Source: a bacterium (GTDB lineage Bacteria; Ratteibacteria; UBA8468; B48-G9; JAFGKM01). Taken from it: a stretch of 30,975 nucleotides of DNA. Below are positions 22,700 through 30,975 of this stretch, one piece after another. The stretch is from assembly GCA_035371905.1 (NCBI GenBank), contig DAORXQ010000014.1, positions 1 to 30,975 on the forward strand. The letters are read 5' to 3'. Position numbers and translations under genes: made by a program. Position 1 is the stretch's first letter. Each line of letters begins with the position of its first letter. Below the pieces are notes generated by a model, which saw only the letters and a list, made by a program, of their open reading frames with translations, did not search any database and was not told the origin of the DNA.

Positions 22700-24478
22700 T
22701 TACCTCCTTATTTTACCTTCCTTTTTCAAAAGAGATATAGTTCTATTTGCATATATATTATCTGGATTTATTTTCAGAACCCTTTGTAAATACTCCACAG
22801 CTTTTTCTATATTATTATAATACACAAGATAAATTGATGCAATACTGCATAAAATATCTTCATCATAAGGATTAAAAAATTCTGCTTCTTTATAATACTT
22901 AAATGCTTTTTCTATTTCCCCTACTTTTAAATAAACTGTTCCAAGATTGGCATCTGTTTTTGCATAATGAGGGAAAAGATTTTCATTTATATGCAGATAA
23001 ATTTCTTCTGCCTTTTTATAATTTCCTACCATTCCATAAGCGTAAGCAAGTTTATACCAGCATTCATAATTATATGGATTCAATTTACAAACAATAAGAT
23101 AATTTTCAATCGCTTCTTCATAATCACCTAAATCTTTTGCTCCTATTCCATTCTTATAATAAATCTGGGGATAAATTCTGTAATATGAATAAAAAATTGA
23201 AAAAATAAGAGAAACTGAAAATATGATATACCACAAATATTTTGAAAATTTAAAATCTATTTTTTTTACCTTTGTATATTTAGAAGTTATACCGATTAGA
23301 AACCAGAAATACATACTTGTTGAGGGATTTCTTAAATTTGTTGAAAAAATATTATCGCATAAAACACTTATTATTCCACCAATAATTCCTGAAAAAAAGA
23401 TTTTTGAACCCTTATTTTTAATTGCACCTACAATAAAGGAAAATACGAAAATGAGAAAAATCAGAAGTCCTATAATCCCCATTTCTGACCATATCTCAAG
23501 GTATTCATTATGAGGATGATTTGTAATAGGAGTTGATTCAGGTTGAAGAAAATATTCTCTTACTCTGAAATAGGGATAAAAGAAAATAAAATTACCAAAT
23601 CCCCAGCCAAAAACTGGTTTTCTCAGAATCATTCTCCAGGTTCCCTTCCATATATAACTTCTTATATTTGTTTTATACCATAAAATAATTTTGGGAAAGA
23701 AGATTGCAAGAATAAAAATAATCAGAAAGATTACAGCATATTTAATTTCTGACCTATTTTCTATATTATGAATATACCAGACAGAGGAAAGCCCTATAAC
23801 AAAAGCCATTAATGCTGCTCTTGATTGAGCGACTCCAAGAGCCCATAAACCAAAAATTAAACAGGAGATATCAAGTAATTTAAATAATCCTGAATATTTT
23901 TCTTTTTCATACAATTTCCAGTTTAAAATATTTGAAAAAGACAAACATAAAACCATTATTATATGACCTGAAAAAAAATTGGGATTTCCAAATGTTGAAA
24001 CAGCATAATGTCTTTCTCCATAAAACTGACATATCCCTGTTATAGAAGCAATAATTCCTGCGCCAATCCATATATAAAAGATTTTTTTATCAATTTCCAA
24101 GTTCGAAGATATAATAAAAATAAGAAAATAAAGAAGGTAATTTTCAAGGTTTTTTGCTGCCTCAAATTCAAAAGGTGCATAAAAACAGGATATTAAAACA
24201 TAGGTAAAAAAAATTACCGGTAGATATATAAAGTTTGAAATTTCAAATTCTTTTTTTGAAAAAAGGAAATAGATTGAAATTAAAAGGCAGAATAAAAGAC
24301 CATTTAAATTCTTTATCAGAGTGTAGTCAAAAGCAGGTTTAAAAATAAGCAAGACCCCCATAAAAAAAACAAAAACTCCACTCCAGTAATATGCCTCAAT
24401 CTCTCTTTTTGTTTTTAGTTTTGGCCCTTTCCCCTTATATTGTTTAACTTTATATCTTGCTATTTCTTTTTCTTTCAT
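22700..24478 (-). CDS. O-antigen ligase-like (Wzy_C) membrane protein with C-terminal TPR domain
   Basis: A 592-residue protein. After a basic N-terminus, about 11-12 hydrophobic segments run to about residue 430. They enclose the Wzy_C-type loop: GWGFGNFIFFYPYFR, then the conserved NHPHNEYLEIWSEMGIIGLL (about 318-337), where the His residue pair is typical of O-antigen ligase and polymerase. Residues about 440-590 contain TPR units (GDYEEAIENYLIVCKLNPYN; VGNYKKAEEIYL; GEIEKAFKYYKEAEFFNPYD; NIEKAVEYLQRVLKINPDN). It probably transfers or polymerises a surface glycan, with the TPR binding a partner. No Shine-Dalgarno sequence is obvious upstream. Confidence 0.82.
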   Translation of the reverse strand: MKEKEIARYKVKQYKGKGPKLKTKREIEAYYWSGVFVFFMGVLLIFKPAFDYTLIKNLNGLLFCLLISIYFLFSKKEFEISNFIYLPVIFFTYVLISCFYAPFEFEAAKNLENYLLYFLIFIISSNLEIDKKIFYIWIGAGIIASITGICQFYGERHYAVSTFGNPNFFSGHIIMVLCLSFSNILNWKLYEKEKYSGLFKLLDISCLIFGLWALGVAQSRAALMAFVIGLSSVWYIHNIENRSEIKYAVIFLIIFILAIFFPKIILWYKTNIRSYIWKGTWRMILRKPVFGWGFGNFIFFYPYFRVREYFLQPESTPITNHPHNEYLEIWSEMGIIGLLIFLIFVFSFIVGAIKNKGSKIFFSGIIGGIISVLCDNIFSTNLRNPSTSMYFWFLIGITSKYTKVKKIDFKFSKYLWYIIFSVSLIFSIFYSYYRIYPQIYYKNGIGAKDLGDYEEAIENYLIVCKLNPYNYECWYKLAYAYGMVGNYKKAEEIYLHINENLFPHYAKTDANLGTVYLKVGEIEKAFKYYKEAEFFNPYDEDILCSIASIYLVYYNNIEKAVEYLQRVLKINPDNIYANRTISLLKKEGKIRR

Positions 24479-24574
24479 TTTTATTTATTGTTCTTTTACT
24501 TTAATAAAGATTTTCCTTAATTTTCAACAGATTTTATTATATCATAATTTATTTTTTCTAATAAACGGCTTACT

Positions 24575-24823
24575 TTAATAGAAGAGGATTTGAAAAGATT
24601 AAATAGGCCAGAGATAAAAAAAATATAAGTATGCTATGAAATTTATTGATATAGAGAACAAAGAATACAGAAAAAAAGAAGTAATTGAGAGATTTTCATA
24701 TAGATTGACAATAAAGAAGAATTTATACAGGAAGGAAACAAAATAAAAGAGTATCATAAAGAAAAAGTTGTTAAAATCATTGATAGAAGTTGGTGTAAAA
24801 ATGAATGCAAAACTCAAGTTTAA
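24575..24823 (+). pseudogene. Frameshifted remnant of an unidentified gene
   Basis: The plus strand carries protein-like pieces in two frames: LIEEDLKRLNRPEIKK, then (other frame, ATG 24636) FIDIENKEYRKKEVIERFSY, then back in the first frame KEEFIQEGNKIKEYHKEK and VVKIIDRSWC ending at TAA 24821-24823. Charge pattern and length suggest the tail of one coding region with two frameshifts. I do not recognise the family. The rest of 24479-24820 holds only the upstream region of the O-antigen-ligase-like gene and no other gene. Confidence 0.35.
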
Positions 24824-25368
24824 CCTTGTTCTATTTCCGTTATTCTTTTAATGTCAGGGTCTGTAAAAATATCTGTTTCATCAATACTCTGGGAAGAAAA
24901 CTCGCTTACTATTGCGCCTTTATCTCCTGCCTGAAACCAGTGAAGTGTATCTGGTGGAATTGTATACTGCTGACCGGGTTTTAAAATTATCTCATGCCAG
25001 ACAGTAAAATATTCTTTTCTGCTTTTCAATATTGCTTTTGGATTTTCTACAGGTTCTCCTGGAATATAAAGATAAACCTCTCCATACCTGCATCTGAATG
25101 TCTCTTGCTTCCCCGGATTTTTCTCAGATATTGGTGGATGCCTATGCTCAGGACATGTCTGCCTTGGTAATAAAACAAGTTCCTTTGCACAGTATCTTTC
25201 ATTATTTACATAAACAATAATCTGTAATCCAATTTCATCTGGAATTCCAAGACCTGCATCAACAACTTCCATATTTTTGTACTCATCTTCAGTTATAACA
25301 ATCCCTGCTTTCTTCAACATTTCAAATGACTTTTTCTTCAATTCCTCTACCTTGCTTCTTTTAATCAT
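24820..25368 (-). CDS. D-lyxose isomerase-type cupin sugar isomerase
   Basis: A 182-residue protein resembling D-lyxose/D-mannose ketol-isomerases (cupin fold). It has LLPRQTCPEHRHPPI (metal-binding His pair, about 87-101), GKQETFRCRYGEVYLY (Glu ligand, about 107-122) and IPPDTLHWFQAG (third His, about 150-161), which together form the Mn site of this family. It would interconvert D-lyxose with D-xylulose or D-mannose with D-fructose. GGAGGGG precedes the ATG. Its start overlaps the end of the ruined restriction endonuclease gene by 8 bp, so it was probably placed next to gltX before the restriction-modification genes entered. Confidence 0.8.
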   Translation of the reverse strand: MIKRSKVEELKKKSFEMLKKAGIVITEDEYKNMEVVDAGLGIPDEIGLQIIVYVNNERYCAKELVLLPRQTCPEHRHPPISEKNPGKQETFRCRYGEVYLYIPGEPVENPKAILKSRKEYFTVWHEIILKPGQQYTIPPDTLHWFQAGDKGAIVSEFSSQSIDETDIFTDPDIKRITEIEQG

Positions 25369-26036
25369 TTTTTTCCCCTCCTTTTATCCAATATTTTTTT
25401 AATTTCTCTACCAGCATTGTTTCTAAATTTTTATAAGGAGTTATTTCCTTTTCTCTGAAAAAATTGTATAAAAGGCTTAGTGTTTTCCCTTCTTTAAATA
25501 GTACATTCATAATCCCTTCTTCCCACAGTTTTTCATTTTCTAAAATTTTTCTCCAGTATCTTAATTCTAAATCTTTAATCTCCTTAAAACTTTCCTCTGG
25601 AGTTCTATCAAAATTAATCTCTGGCAATTCAGGCAAATTTTCCTTCCAATTTTGCTTCAAAGTTTCTAATTTACCCTTTCTTTTTTGAAGAATCGTGGTC
25701 ATCCCTAACCTTCTGTTCAATAAAATAATAGTTATTACCATCTGTAAAATATTGATCCAAAAACTATTCTTCTCCAGTTTTATTATTAATAACTTTTTTA
25801 TTTAAACTTTTAAACCCTATTTCATTAAAAATCTCATCTATTATTTCTTCAACCGCATCCCCTAATCTAATTTCATGAGATTGAAGAAGATGTTGTAAAA
25901 TTTTTGCACCGGGTTTTGTTGGCCTAAATAAACCAATAAATCTTTCCGGTTTCTCTGCTAATTTTTTCAATAACTCTTTTTTTTCTCCCTCAAAAATATG
26001 CCTATTTAAAATTGAACAAAATTTTTCATAGTTCAT
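25361..26036 (-). pseudogene. Decayed Type II restriction endonuclease (PD-(D/E)xK, perhaps TdeIII-like)
   Basis: ATG 26036 opens a 90-residue frame (FIGLFRPTKPGAKILQHLLQ, then LGDAVEEIIDEIFNEIGF) that stops at TAG 25764-25766. The same frame continues as FLDQYFTDGNNYYFIEQKVR, then DDHDSSKKKG, and meets TAA at 25671-25673, where homologues as I recall them have Gln. The Asp…ExK arrangement is a PD-(D/E)xK nuclease core. Downstream, similar-looking protein resumes in another frame (ENLPELPEINF, RYWRKILENEKLWEEG) to 25361. The lesions are thus two stops and a frameshift, perhaps with an internal deletion of the segment normally between these parts. The TdeIII comparison is from memory. It lies behind a DNA methyltransferase, 4 nt after that gene's older stop (26040-26042). 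Confidence 0.7.
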
Positions 26037-26132
26037 TGTTTACCTCGATTTTTTCAAATATTCCTTCCATTCTCTATGTAACTTTAAAGTTTCCGTTAAT
26101 TTTAAAGAACTTTCAAATCTTTTTTTTATTCC

Positions 26133-26957
26133 TTATACATATTTTTGATTAATTTCTATTATAACAAAATTTCTATTTAACCCTTTGGCAACATATCCAG
26201 TTGTTCCTGTCCCTGCAACAGGGTCTAATATTAAATCTCTTTCTTTTGTGCTTGTTAAAATTACTCTTTTAAGAAGTTCTATTGGCTTTTGAGTTGAATG
26301 AAGTTTTTTCCCATTATAGTCTTTAATTCTTTCTTTTCCCCAGCAAATTGGTAAAACCCAAACATTTGCTCCTATCGTTCCTATCCCAAATTTTTTAGCA
26401 TATTCCTTGTTAAATGTATATCTTTTAACATTTTTATCTTTTACTGCCCAAATAAGAGTTTCAGTTGCATTTGTAAACCTAACTCCTAACCAGTTAGGCA
26501 TTGGATTTGTTTTCACCCATATAACATCGTTAAGGATCCAAAAACCTAAGTCTTGCATAATTTTTCCAATCCTAAAAATACTATGATAAGTTGCTATAAC
26601 CCATATTGTAGCATTGGACTTCATTACTCTTTTTACTTCTATAAGTAAATTTGCAATAAATTTATCATATTCTTCAAAACAAGAAAATTTATCCCATTCA
26701 TCATTCACCCCTTCAACTATACTTTTAACTTTCCATCTCCTTAACTCTTTTTGAGGAAGTTGTAAAAAATAAGGGGGGTCAATAAAAACCATATCAAAAC
26801 TTTCTTCTCTTAACTTCCTTAAAACATTAAAGCAATCTCCTAAAATAACTTTATTTTTAATTTCTGTTGTCGTATAATGTATCTTTTCTGGACTATCTTT
26901 TATTATCATCTCTTCCTTTTGCTCAATAAACAAATCTCCATTTATAATTTTCTTCAT
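26133..26957 (-). CDS. DNA methyltransferase of a restriction-modification system (DPPY, beta-class order)
   Basis: A 274-residue SAM-dependent DNA methyltransferase. The catalytic motif IV DPPYFLQLP (about 58-66) precedes the SAM motif DPVAGTGTTGYVAKGLNRN (about 247-265), the beta-class order. KLHSTQKPIELLKRVI (about 222-237) is the typical motif X region before it. DPPY indicates an N6-adenine or N4-cytosine enzyme. The present TAA (26133-26135) follows INQKYV, but the frame stays open for 30 more coherent residues (FESSLKLTETLKLHREWKEYL) to TAA 26040-26042, so the original C-terminus was probably longer. All core motifs remain, so activity is plausible. The start overlaps the gltX stop by 4 bp, an unusual partner for a mobile gene. 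Confidence 0.88.
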   Translation of the reverse strand: MKKIINGDLFIEQKEEMIIKDSPEKIHYTTTEIKNKVILGDCFNVLRKLREESFDMVFIDPPYFLQLPQKELRRWKVKSIVEGVNDEWDKFSCFEEYDKFIANLLIEVKRVMKSNATIWVIATYHSIFRIGKIMQDLGFWILNDVIWVKTNPMPNWLGVRFTNATETLIWAVKDKNVKRYTFNKEYAKKFGIGTIGANVWVLPICWGKERIKDYNGKKLHSTQKPIELLKRVILTSTKERDLILDPVAGTGTTGYVAKGLNRNFVIIEINQKYV

Positions 26958-28390
26958 TTTATTACCTTTTTTATTCTTTCTATTACTTTTTCTTTTCCAA
27001 GGAGTTCTATCATACCAAACAAATCAGGGCCTTTTGTTCTTCCACTGACTACAAATCTCAATGGATGGAAAACAAAAGATGTCTTTAATCCCTTTTCAGA
27101 ACAGTAATCCCTAACTTTTCTTTCTATTTCCTCTCTTTTAAAATCATCCATTTTCTCAAAAACATCTGCAATTTCAGATAGAATTTTCTTTGTATTTTCA
27201 TTTATAAGTTTTTCAAAGTTTTCTTTTTCATATTCAGGGTCTTTTAAGAAAAATTCAATAAGATACGGAACCTCCTTTAACTTCTTTATTTTTTCCTGCT
27301 CAAGAGATATCGCTTTTTTTATATATTCTTCCTTTTCTCTTTCAACATTGTCATAAAGTAATCCTTTCTCTTTCAAAAAAGGTAAGGATAACTGGTATAT
27401 TCTATCAATTGATGAGTTTCTTATATATAAACTATTCATCCACAATAATTTTTCAGGGTCAAAAACAGCACTTGCTTTATGACATCTTTCAATTGAAAAC
27501 TCATTTATTAACTCTTCTTTTGTAAAAATTTCTTTACTTTCAGTTGTTCCCCATCCAAGTAAAGAAATATAATTAAAAAATGCTTCTGGAAGATAACCCT
27601 CTTCCTTATATGCTCTTACAGATGTTGCTCCATGTCTTTTGCTTAACCTTGTTCTATCAGGTCCCAATGTCATAGACATATGGGCAAATTGAGGGATTTC
27701 TGCTTTTATTGCTTTAAAAATTAAAACATGTTTTGGAGTATTGGGAAGATGGTCTTCTCCCCTTATTACATGAGTTATCCTCATCAAATAATCATCTATA
27801 ACAACAGCAAAATTAAAAGTAGGGGTCCCGTCTGACTTCATTATAACAAAATCGGTTAAATGTTCTCCTTCAAAAACAACTCTACCTCTTATTAGGTCAT
27901 TTATCTCTATTTTCTCTTCAGGAACTTTTAACCTTAAAACATACTGCCTTCCTTCTCTTTCATACTGACTTATTTTTTCTTTTGTTAAATTCCTGCATCT
28001 ACCATCATAACCAGGAGGAAGTCCTTTCTCCTGTGCCTGTTTTCTCATTTCTTCAAGTTCTTCTTTTGTACAGAAACATTTATAAACAAACCCTTCCTTT
28101 AAAAGTTTTTCAGCAAATTCCCTGTAAATATAAATCCTTTCACTCTGCCTGTAAGGACCATATTCTCCTCCAACATCAGGGCCTTCATCCCATTCAAGAC
28201 CGAGCCACTTTAAATCTTCTATTATCGCCTCTTCATATTCCTTTCTACTTCTTTCTATGTCTGTATCTTCAATTCTTAAAACAAATTTTCCTTTATTCTT
28301 TCTTGCAAATAAATAATTAAATAAAGCAGTTCTTGCATTACCAATATGTAAAAAACCTGTTGGACTTGGTGCAAATCTGACTCTTACCAT
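26954..28390 (-). CDS. gltX: Glutamyl-tRNA synthetase
   Basis: A 478-residue class I aminoacyl-tRNA synthetase that charges tRNA-Glu (and perhaps tRNA-Gln in organisms using the amidotransferase route). It begins VRVRFAPSPTGFLHIGNART, with the HIGH motif as HIGN, and LRIEDTD is typical of GlxRS. The KMSKS-equivalent is RTRLSKRHGATS (about 247-258). The C-terminal helical anticodon-binding domain ends VVSGRTKGPDLFGMIELLG, conserved in bacterial GltX. GGAG lies 5 bases upstream of the ATG and TATAAT is at 28409-28414. The methyltransferase start overlaps its stop. Confidence 0.96.
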   Translation of the reverse strand: MVRVRFAPSPTGFLHIGNARTALFNYLFARKNKGKFVLRIEDTDIERSRKEYEEAIIEDLKWLGLEWDEGPDVGGEYGPYRQSERIYIYREFAEKLLKEGFVYKCFCTKEELEEMRKQAQEKGLPPGYDGRCRNLTKEKISQYEREGRQYVLRLKVPEEKIEINDLIRGRVVFEGEHLTDFVIMKSDGTPTFNFAVVIDDYLMRITHVIRGEDHLPNTPKHVLIFKAIKAEIPQFAHMSMTLGPDRTRLSKRHGATSVRAYKEEGYLPEAFFNYISLLGWGTTESKEIFTKEELINEFSIERCHKASAVFDPEKLLWMNSLYIRNSSIDRIYQLSLPFLKEKGLLYDNVEREKEEYIKKAISLEQEKIKKLKEVPYLIEFFLKDPEYEKENFEKLINENTKKILSEIADVFEKMDDFKREEIERKVRDYCSEKGLKTSFVFHPLRFVVSGRTKGPDLFGMIELLGKEKVIERIKKVIK

Positions 28391-28481
28391 ATCTCTCCTT
28401 TTTTAAAAATTATACTTCAAAACCATAAAAAAATAAAAAGTACCTGTCTTTCTTAAAAATGAACAAAAAATTTAATTATTT

Positions 28482-29546
28482 TCACGCATAATTTAATCCA
28501 TAAGATGGTAGAGGGATGGGTAAAATTTTTTTCCAGATACCATTTTGATTTTCTTCATGGAAGTTAAATAAAAATTCAGAAAAAGTTGTTAAATTCTCAA
28601 ATTTTTTTTCTTCATTATACGCTTTTAAAAGAAATTTGTTATCTTCTGTCCTGTATTCAATCTCTATATTCCTTTCTCTGAAAAAATCATATAAAGAACT
28701 GAAAAGAATTTCAGGGTTAATAAGTAAAATCGTTCCCATCTCCCTTTTTTCCTTTTCTTTTCCAAGAAGATAGTGTAATTCTCTATCCCATAAAGGAACA
28801 AATATATTCTTTTTCCCTCTTCTACTTTTCCATGCTTCAACAAGAAACTTTCTTGAACCTGCAAATTCTCTGTTGTATCCAATATTTATAACTCCCTTTC
28901 TCTCTCCTTCTGCCCAATAACCTAAAATTTCCCGTTCTTTCTGAATAACATATATTCTGCTTTCGCATAACATTACTTTTTTTCTATATTTTCCGTTATA
29001 TAAAGAAAAAAGTTGTGAGAAATCTTTGTTTCTTATAAATCTAACAGGTTCCTTTTGATAAATTTTCATACAATCAGAAAACATTTCATCCCTGAACCTT
29101 TTTATTTTAAAATCTACTTTTTTATTTTTACCTCTAATTTGATAAACATAATAAAGCATACTTACAGCACCTATCCTTTTATATAAAGACCTGCCTCCTG
29201 AAATCATTAAATATGCTATTTTATCTTCTGTTGCCTTTTCTATTGCTTTCTGTAAAAGAGCAGAGGCAAATCCTTTACCTCTATAATCTGGATGTGTACA
29301 GACATTTCCAATTTCTCCTATTTTCATTCTATTACCGTAAACATTTATTTCTTCTTCCACCAGCCCGACAAAAGAAACAATTTTTTTATTCTCAATTGCT
29401 ATAAAAGTATTTCCTTTCTCTATATTCTCTTTGCTGTACATTATCGGTGTCTCAATACCCATGCTTTTTTCTTTAGGACGGAAAACTAAATCAGCCAATT
29501 CAATCATTTCATCCAGAACTTCTAAATTACCCTGTCTTATCTCCAT
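28482..29546 (-). CDS. GNAT-family N-acetyltransferase (Eis-like size)
   Basis: I chose ATG 29546, preceded by AAAGGAGG, giving 354 residues. The longer frame from 29600 adds residues that overlap the folC 3' end and is unlikely. The N-terminal GNAT domain has the CoA-binding block IGNVCTHPDYRGKGFASALL (RGKGFA, about 75-94) and AYLMISGGRSLYKRIG. The C-terminal 200 residues form a second, weaker GNAT-like domain plus a tail, an arrangement like two-domain Eis-type proteins. The substrate is unknown. It lies 13 bp after folC, so it belongs to the accD-folC transcript. Confidence 0.8.
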   Translation of the reverse strand: MEIRQGNLEVLDEMIELADLVFRPKEKSMGIETPIMYSKENIEKGNTFIAIENKKIVSFVGLVEEEINVYGNRMKIGEIGNVCTHPDYRGKGFASALLQKAIEKATEDKIAYLMISGGRSLYKRIGAVSMLYYVYQIRGKNKKVDFKIKRFRDEMFSDCMKIYQKEPVRFIRNKDFSQLFSLYNGKYRKKVMLCESRIYVIQKEREILGYWAEGERKGVINIGYNREFAGSRKFLVEAWKSRRGKKNIFVPLWDRELHYLLGKEKEKREMGTILLINPEILFSSLYDFFRERNIEIEYRTEDNKFLLKAYNEEKKFENLTTFSEFLFNFHEENQNGIWKKILPIPLPSYGLNYA

Positions 29547-29559
29547 TTTTATCCTCCTT

Positions 29560-30819
29560 TTATTCAGTAAGTATAGATGATGCAAGATAAAGAGAACCAA
29601 AAATTAACCAGTTTTCTTTTGTCCCTTTTATGTATTTATATGCTTCTTCTGGATTTTCAATTATTTTGACATTTTTTTTGTTTTTTAACAAACCTTTTAA
29701 AACAGATGGCTCAATGGCTCTATCTGAATTTGGCTTTGTTAAAATTATTTTACCTGCGTGTTTTTCAAAAATCTTAACCATGTTTTTGTAGTCCTTATCC
29801 TTTAAAATGCCAACAAGATAATTAAATCTAGTATCAGGAAATATTTTCTTCACATTTTTCATCAAATTCTTAACTCCGTCAACATTGTGTGCTCCGTCAA
29901 AAATAATATAAGGGTTTTTTTGAAGAATTTGAAATCTTGCCTTCCAGTTTATGTTTTTTATTGCCTCTCTTATATCTTTCTCTTTTATCATGTATCCCTT
30001 TTCCTTCAAAATTAAACCTGCCTCAATCGCTATTGACAGATTTTCTACCTGATGAGTTCCCAATAGATCTGTTTTTAAATTTTTATATTTCTCTCTTCCA
30101 TTAAAATCAAAAATCATCCCTGAAGGAGAAAGAGAAACAATTCTGCCTTTAAAATCTTCACCATAAATAAATAATTCTCCTTTTTTATCCTTTACCTTTT
30201 TCTTTATAACATCAATTGCATCTTTTTTCTGTTTTGCTGAAATAACCATTGTTTTTTCTTTTATTATTCCTGCTTTTTCATTTGCAATCATTTTATAAGT
30301 TTTTCCAAGAAATTCTGTATGGTCAAGTCCAATTTTGGTTATTATCTCTAAAAAAGAGGGAAGGACATTTGTTGCGTCAAACCTTCCTCCCATTCCAACC
30401 TCACATACAAGAATATCAATTTTTTTATCATAAAAATAAGAAAATGCTATTATTGTAAGTGCTTCAAAATATGTCGGATAAAGGTGATATGGCTGTTTTT
30501 CTATAAGTTTTCTTAACTGTTCAATTTTCTCTATAAAATCTTTCTCTTTTATTTTCTCTTCATTTATTCTTATTCTTTCTTTTACATCAATCAAATGAGG
30601 GCTTGTATACAATCCAACCCGGTATCCTGAAGTTTGAAGAATTTTGCTTAATGTTTTACATACAGAACCTTTTCCATTTGTTCCTGCAACAAGTACTGAT
30701 GGATATTTATAGTGTGGGTTACCGAGTTTTTCAAGATAATAAATGGTTTTATCAAGTCCAAGTTTAATTCCAAAATCACTTAAAGAATCAAGAAATTCTA
30801 AAGGTGTGAGATTGTTCAT
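29560..30819 (-). CDS. folC: Folylpolyglutamate synthase / dihydrofolate synthase
   Basis: A 419-residue Mur-ligase-like enzyme that adds glutamate to dihydropteroate or folates using ATP. The P-loop is VAGTNGKGSVCKTL (about 43-56). GLYTSPHLIDVKERIRIN, EVGMGGRFDATNV (about 140-152) and LGLDHTEFLG-like IGLDHTEFLG (about 163-172) are family signatures. IIFDGAHNVDGVKNL (about 304-318) is the C-terminal conserved block. Its ATG overlaps the accD stop by 3 bases in the string CATGA, the usual accD-folC order in many bacteria. Confidence 0.95.
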   Translation of the reverse strand: MNNLTPLEFLDSLSDFGIKLGLDKTIYYLEKLGNPHYKYPSVLVAGTNGKGSVCKTLSKILQTSGYRVGLYTSPHLIDVKERIRINEEKIKEKDFIEKIEQLRKLIEKQPYHLYPTYFEALTIIAFSYFYDKKIDILVCEVGMGGRFDATNVLPSFLEIITKIGLDHTEFLGKTYKMIANEKAGIIKEKTMVISAKQKKDAIDVIKKKVKDKKGELFIYGEDFKGRIVSLSPSGMIFDFNGREKYKNLKTDLLGTHQVENLSIAIEAGLILKEKGYMIKEKDIREAIKNINWKARFQILQKNPYIIFDGAHNVDGVKNLMKNVKKIFPDTRFNYLVGILKDKDYKNMVKIFEKHAGKIILTKPNSDRAIEPSVLKGLLKNKKNVKIIENPEEAYKYIKGTKENWLIFGSLYLASSILTE

Positions 30820-30975
30820 GAATGGAAGATTCTTAAAATTTTTATTAATGTTTCTTTTAAATTTTTCCTCTCTACAACCATATCAATTAAACCATGTTCA
30901 TATAAAAATTCAGATGTCTGAAAACCTGGAGGAAGTTTTTGTTTAATCGTCTGCTCTATAACTCTTGGTCCTGCA
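30816..30975 (-). CDS. accD: Acetyl-CoA carboxylase carboxyltransferase beta subunit, 3' end only
   Basis: The last 52 codons of a gene running off the window. AGPRVIEQTIKQKLPPGFQT, then EFLYEHGLIDMVVER, is the conserved C-terminal segment of AccD, which with AccA transfers the carboxyl group from biotin to acetyl-CoA in fatty-acid synthesis. The zinc finger and active site lie upstream, outside the window. The stop TGA overlaps the folC ATG. Confidence 0.93.
   Translation of the reverse strand, partial: AGPRVIEQTIKQKLPPGFQTSEFLYEHGLIDMVVERKNLKETLIKILRIFHS

Noticed and set aside
24599..24817. Minus-strand 72-residue Phe/Tyr-rich frame
   Set aside because: Composition of an antisense shadow. 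The opposite strand has the more protein-like, though broken, segments.
1..30975. CRISPR arrays, rRNA genes, riboswitches, a replication origin
   Set aside because: No regularly spaced repeats, rRNA cores or recognisable riboswitch consensus were seen on either strand. No DnaA-box cluster was noticed by eye, though AT-richness makes that hard to judge.

Overview
The window is strongly AT-rich bacterial chromosome with short intergenic gaps, many 4-14 bp gene overlaps, A/T-rich codons and Shine-Dalgarno starts. It carries hydrogenase maturation genes (hypC, hypD, hypE), an outer-membrane-type lipoprotein, an O-antigen-ligase-like protein, a GH29 fucosidase, LemA/TPM proteins, gltX, rpmB, folC and accD. 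This fits an uncultivated, probably anaerobic, diderm bacterium of a low-GC candidate phylum. I cannot name the taxon from the sequence.

Layout. (1) Positions 1-7489 look like a small integron-type cassette array read on the minus strand. A near-consensus promoter (7460-7489) leads into an internally deleted tyrosine recombinase (7089-7442) and an attC-like inverted repeat (7128-7218). Cassette 1 follows, with an HsdM-like methyltransferase carrying a C-terminal specificity region (5071-7086) and a probable HNH-type restriction endonuclease (4085-5068). Then come a second attC-like site (3931-4023), cassette 2 with an Mre11/SbcD-like phosphoesterase and a membrane-spanning SbcC/YhaN-like ATPase (164-3906), a third attC-like site (91-182), and the first bases of another cassette. 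The cassette ends match each other as expected for integron cassettes: both start with the same 13 bases, and the attC arm closing cassette 2 is complementary to that start. Two-gene cassettes of 3-4 kb carrying whole defence-type modules are unusual, and this is the most interesting part of the window.

(2) Positions 7486-10535 are a graveyard: an internally deleted insertion sequence with both inverted repeats, a zinc-ribbon membrane protein broken by a stop and a frameshift, an intact helix-hairpin-helix protein, a DUF2283/DUF4258-like pair in which the second protein has a TGA at a likely tryptophan codon, and the promoter plus 5' half of a tRNA-Ser(GCU).

(3) Positions 10989-24478 are ordinary chromosome. 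A minus-strand operon runs cupin, lipoprotein, hypC, hypD, hypE, GT39-like glycosyltransferase. A divergent plus-strand operon carries a TPM protein, a nucleotidyltransferase and LemA. A phospholipase D-like nuclease, an alpha-L-fucosidase coupled to a RecJ-like DHH exonuclease, ribosomal protein L28 and an O-antigen-ligase-like TPR protein follow.

(4) Positions 24479-30975 hold a frameshifted remnant, a D-lyxose-isomerase-type cupin, and a restriction-modification system inserted directly behind gltX whose endonuclease is destroyed but whose methyltransferase keeps its motifs. gltX, a GNAT acetyltransferase, folC and the 3' end of accD close the window.

Family names come from motif recognition only. 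No database search was run.
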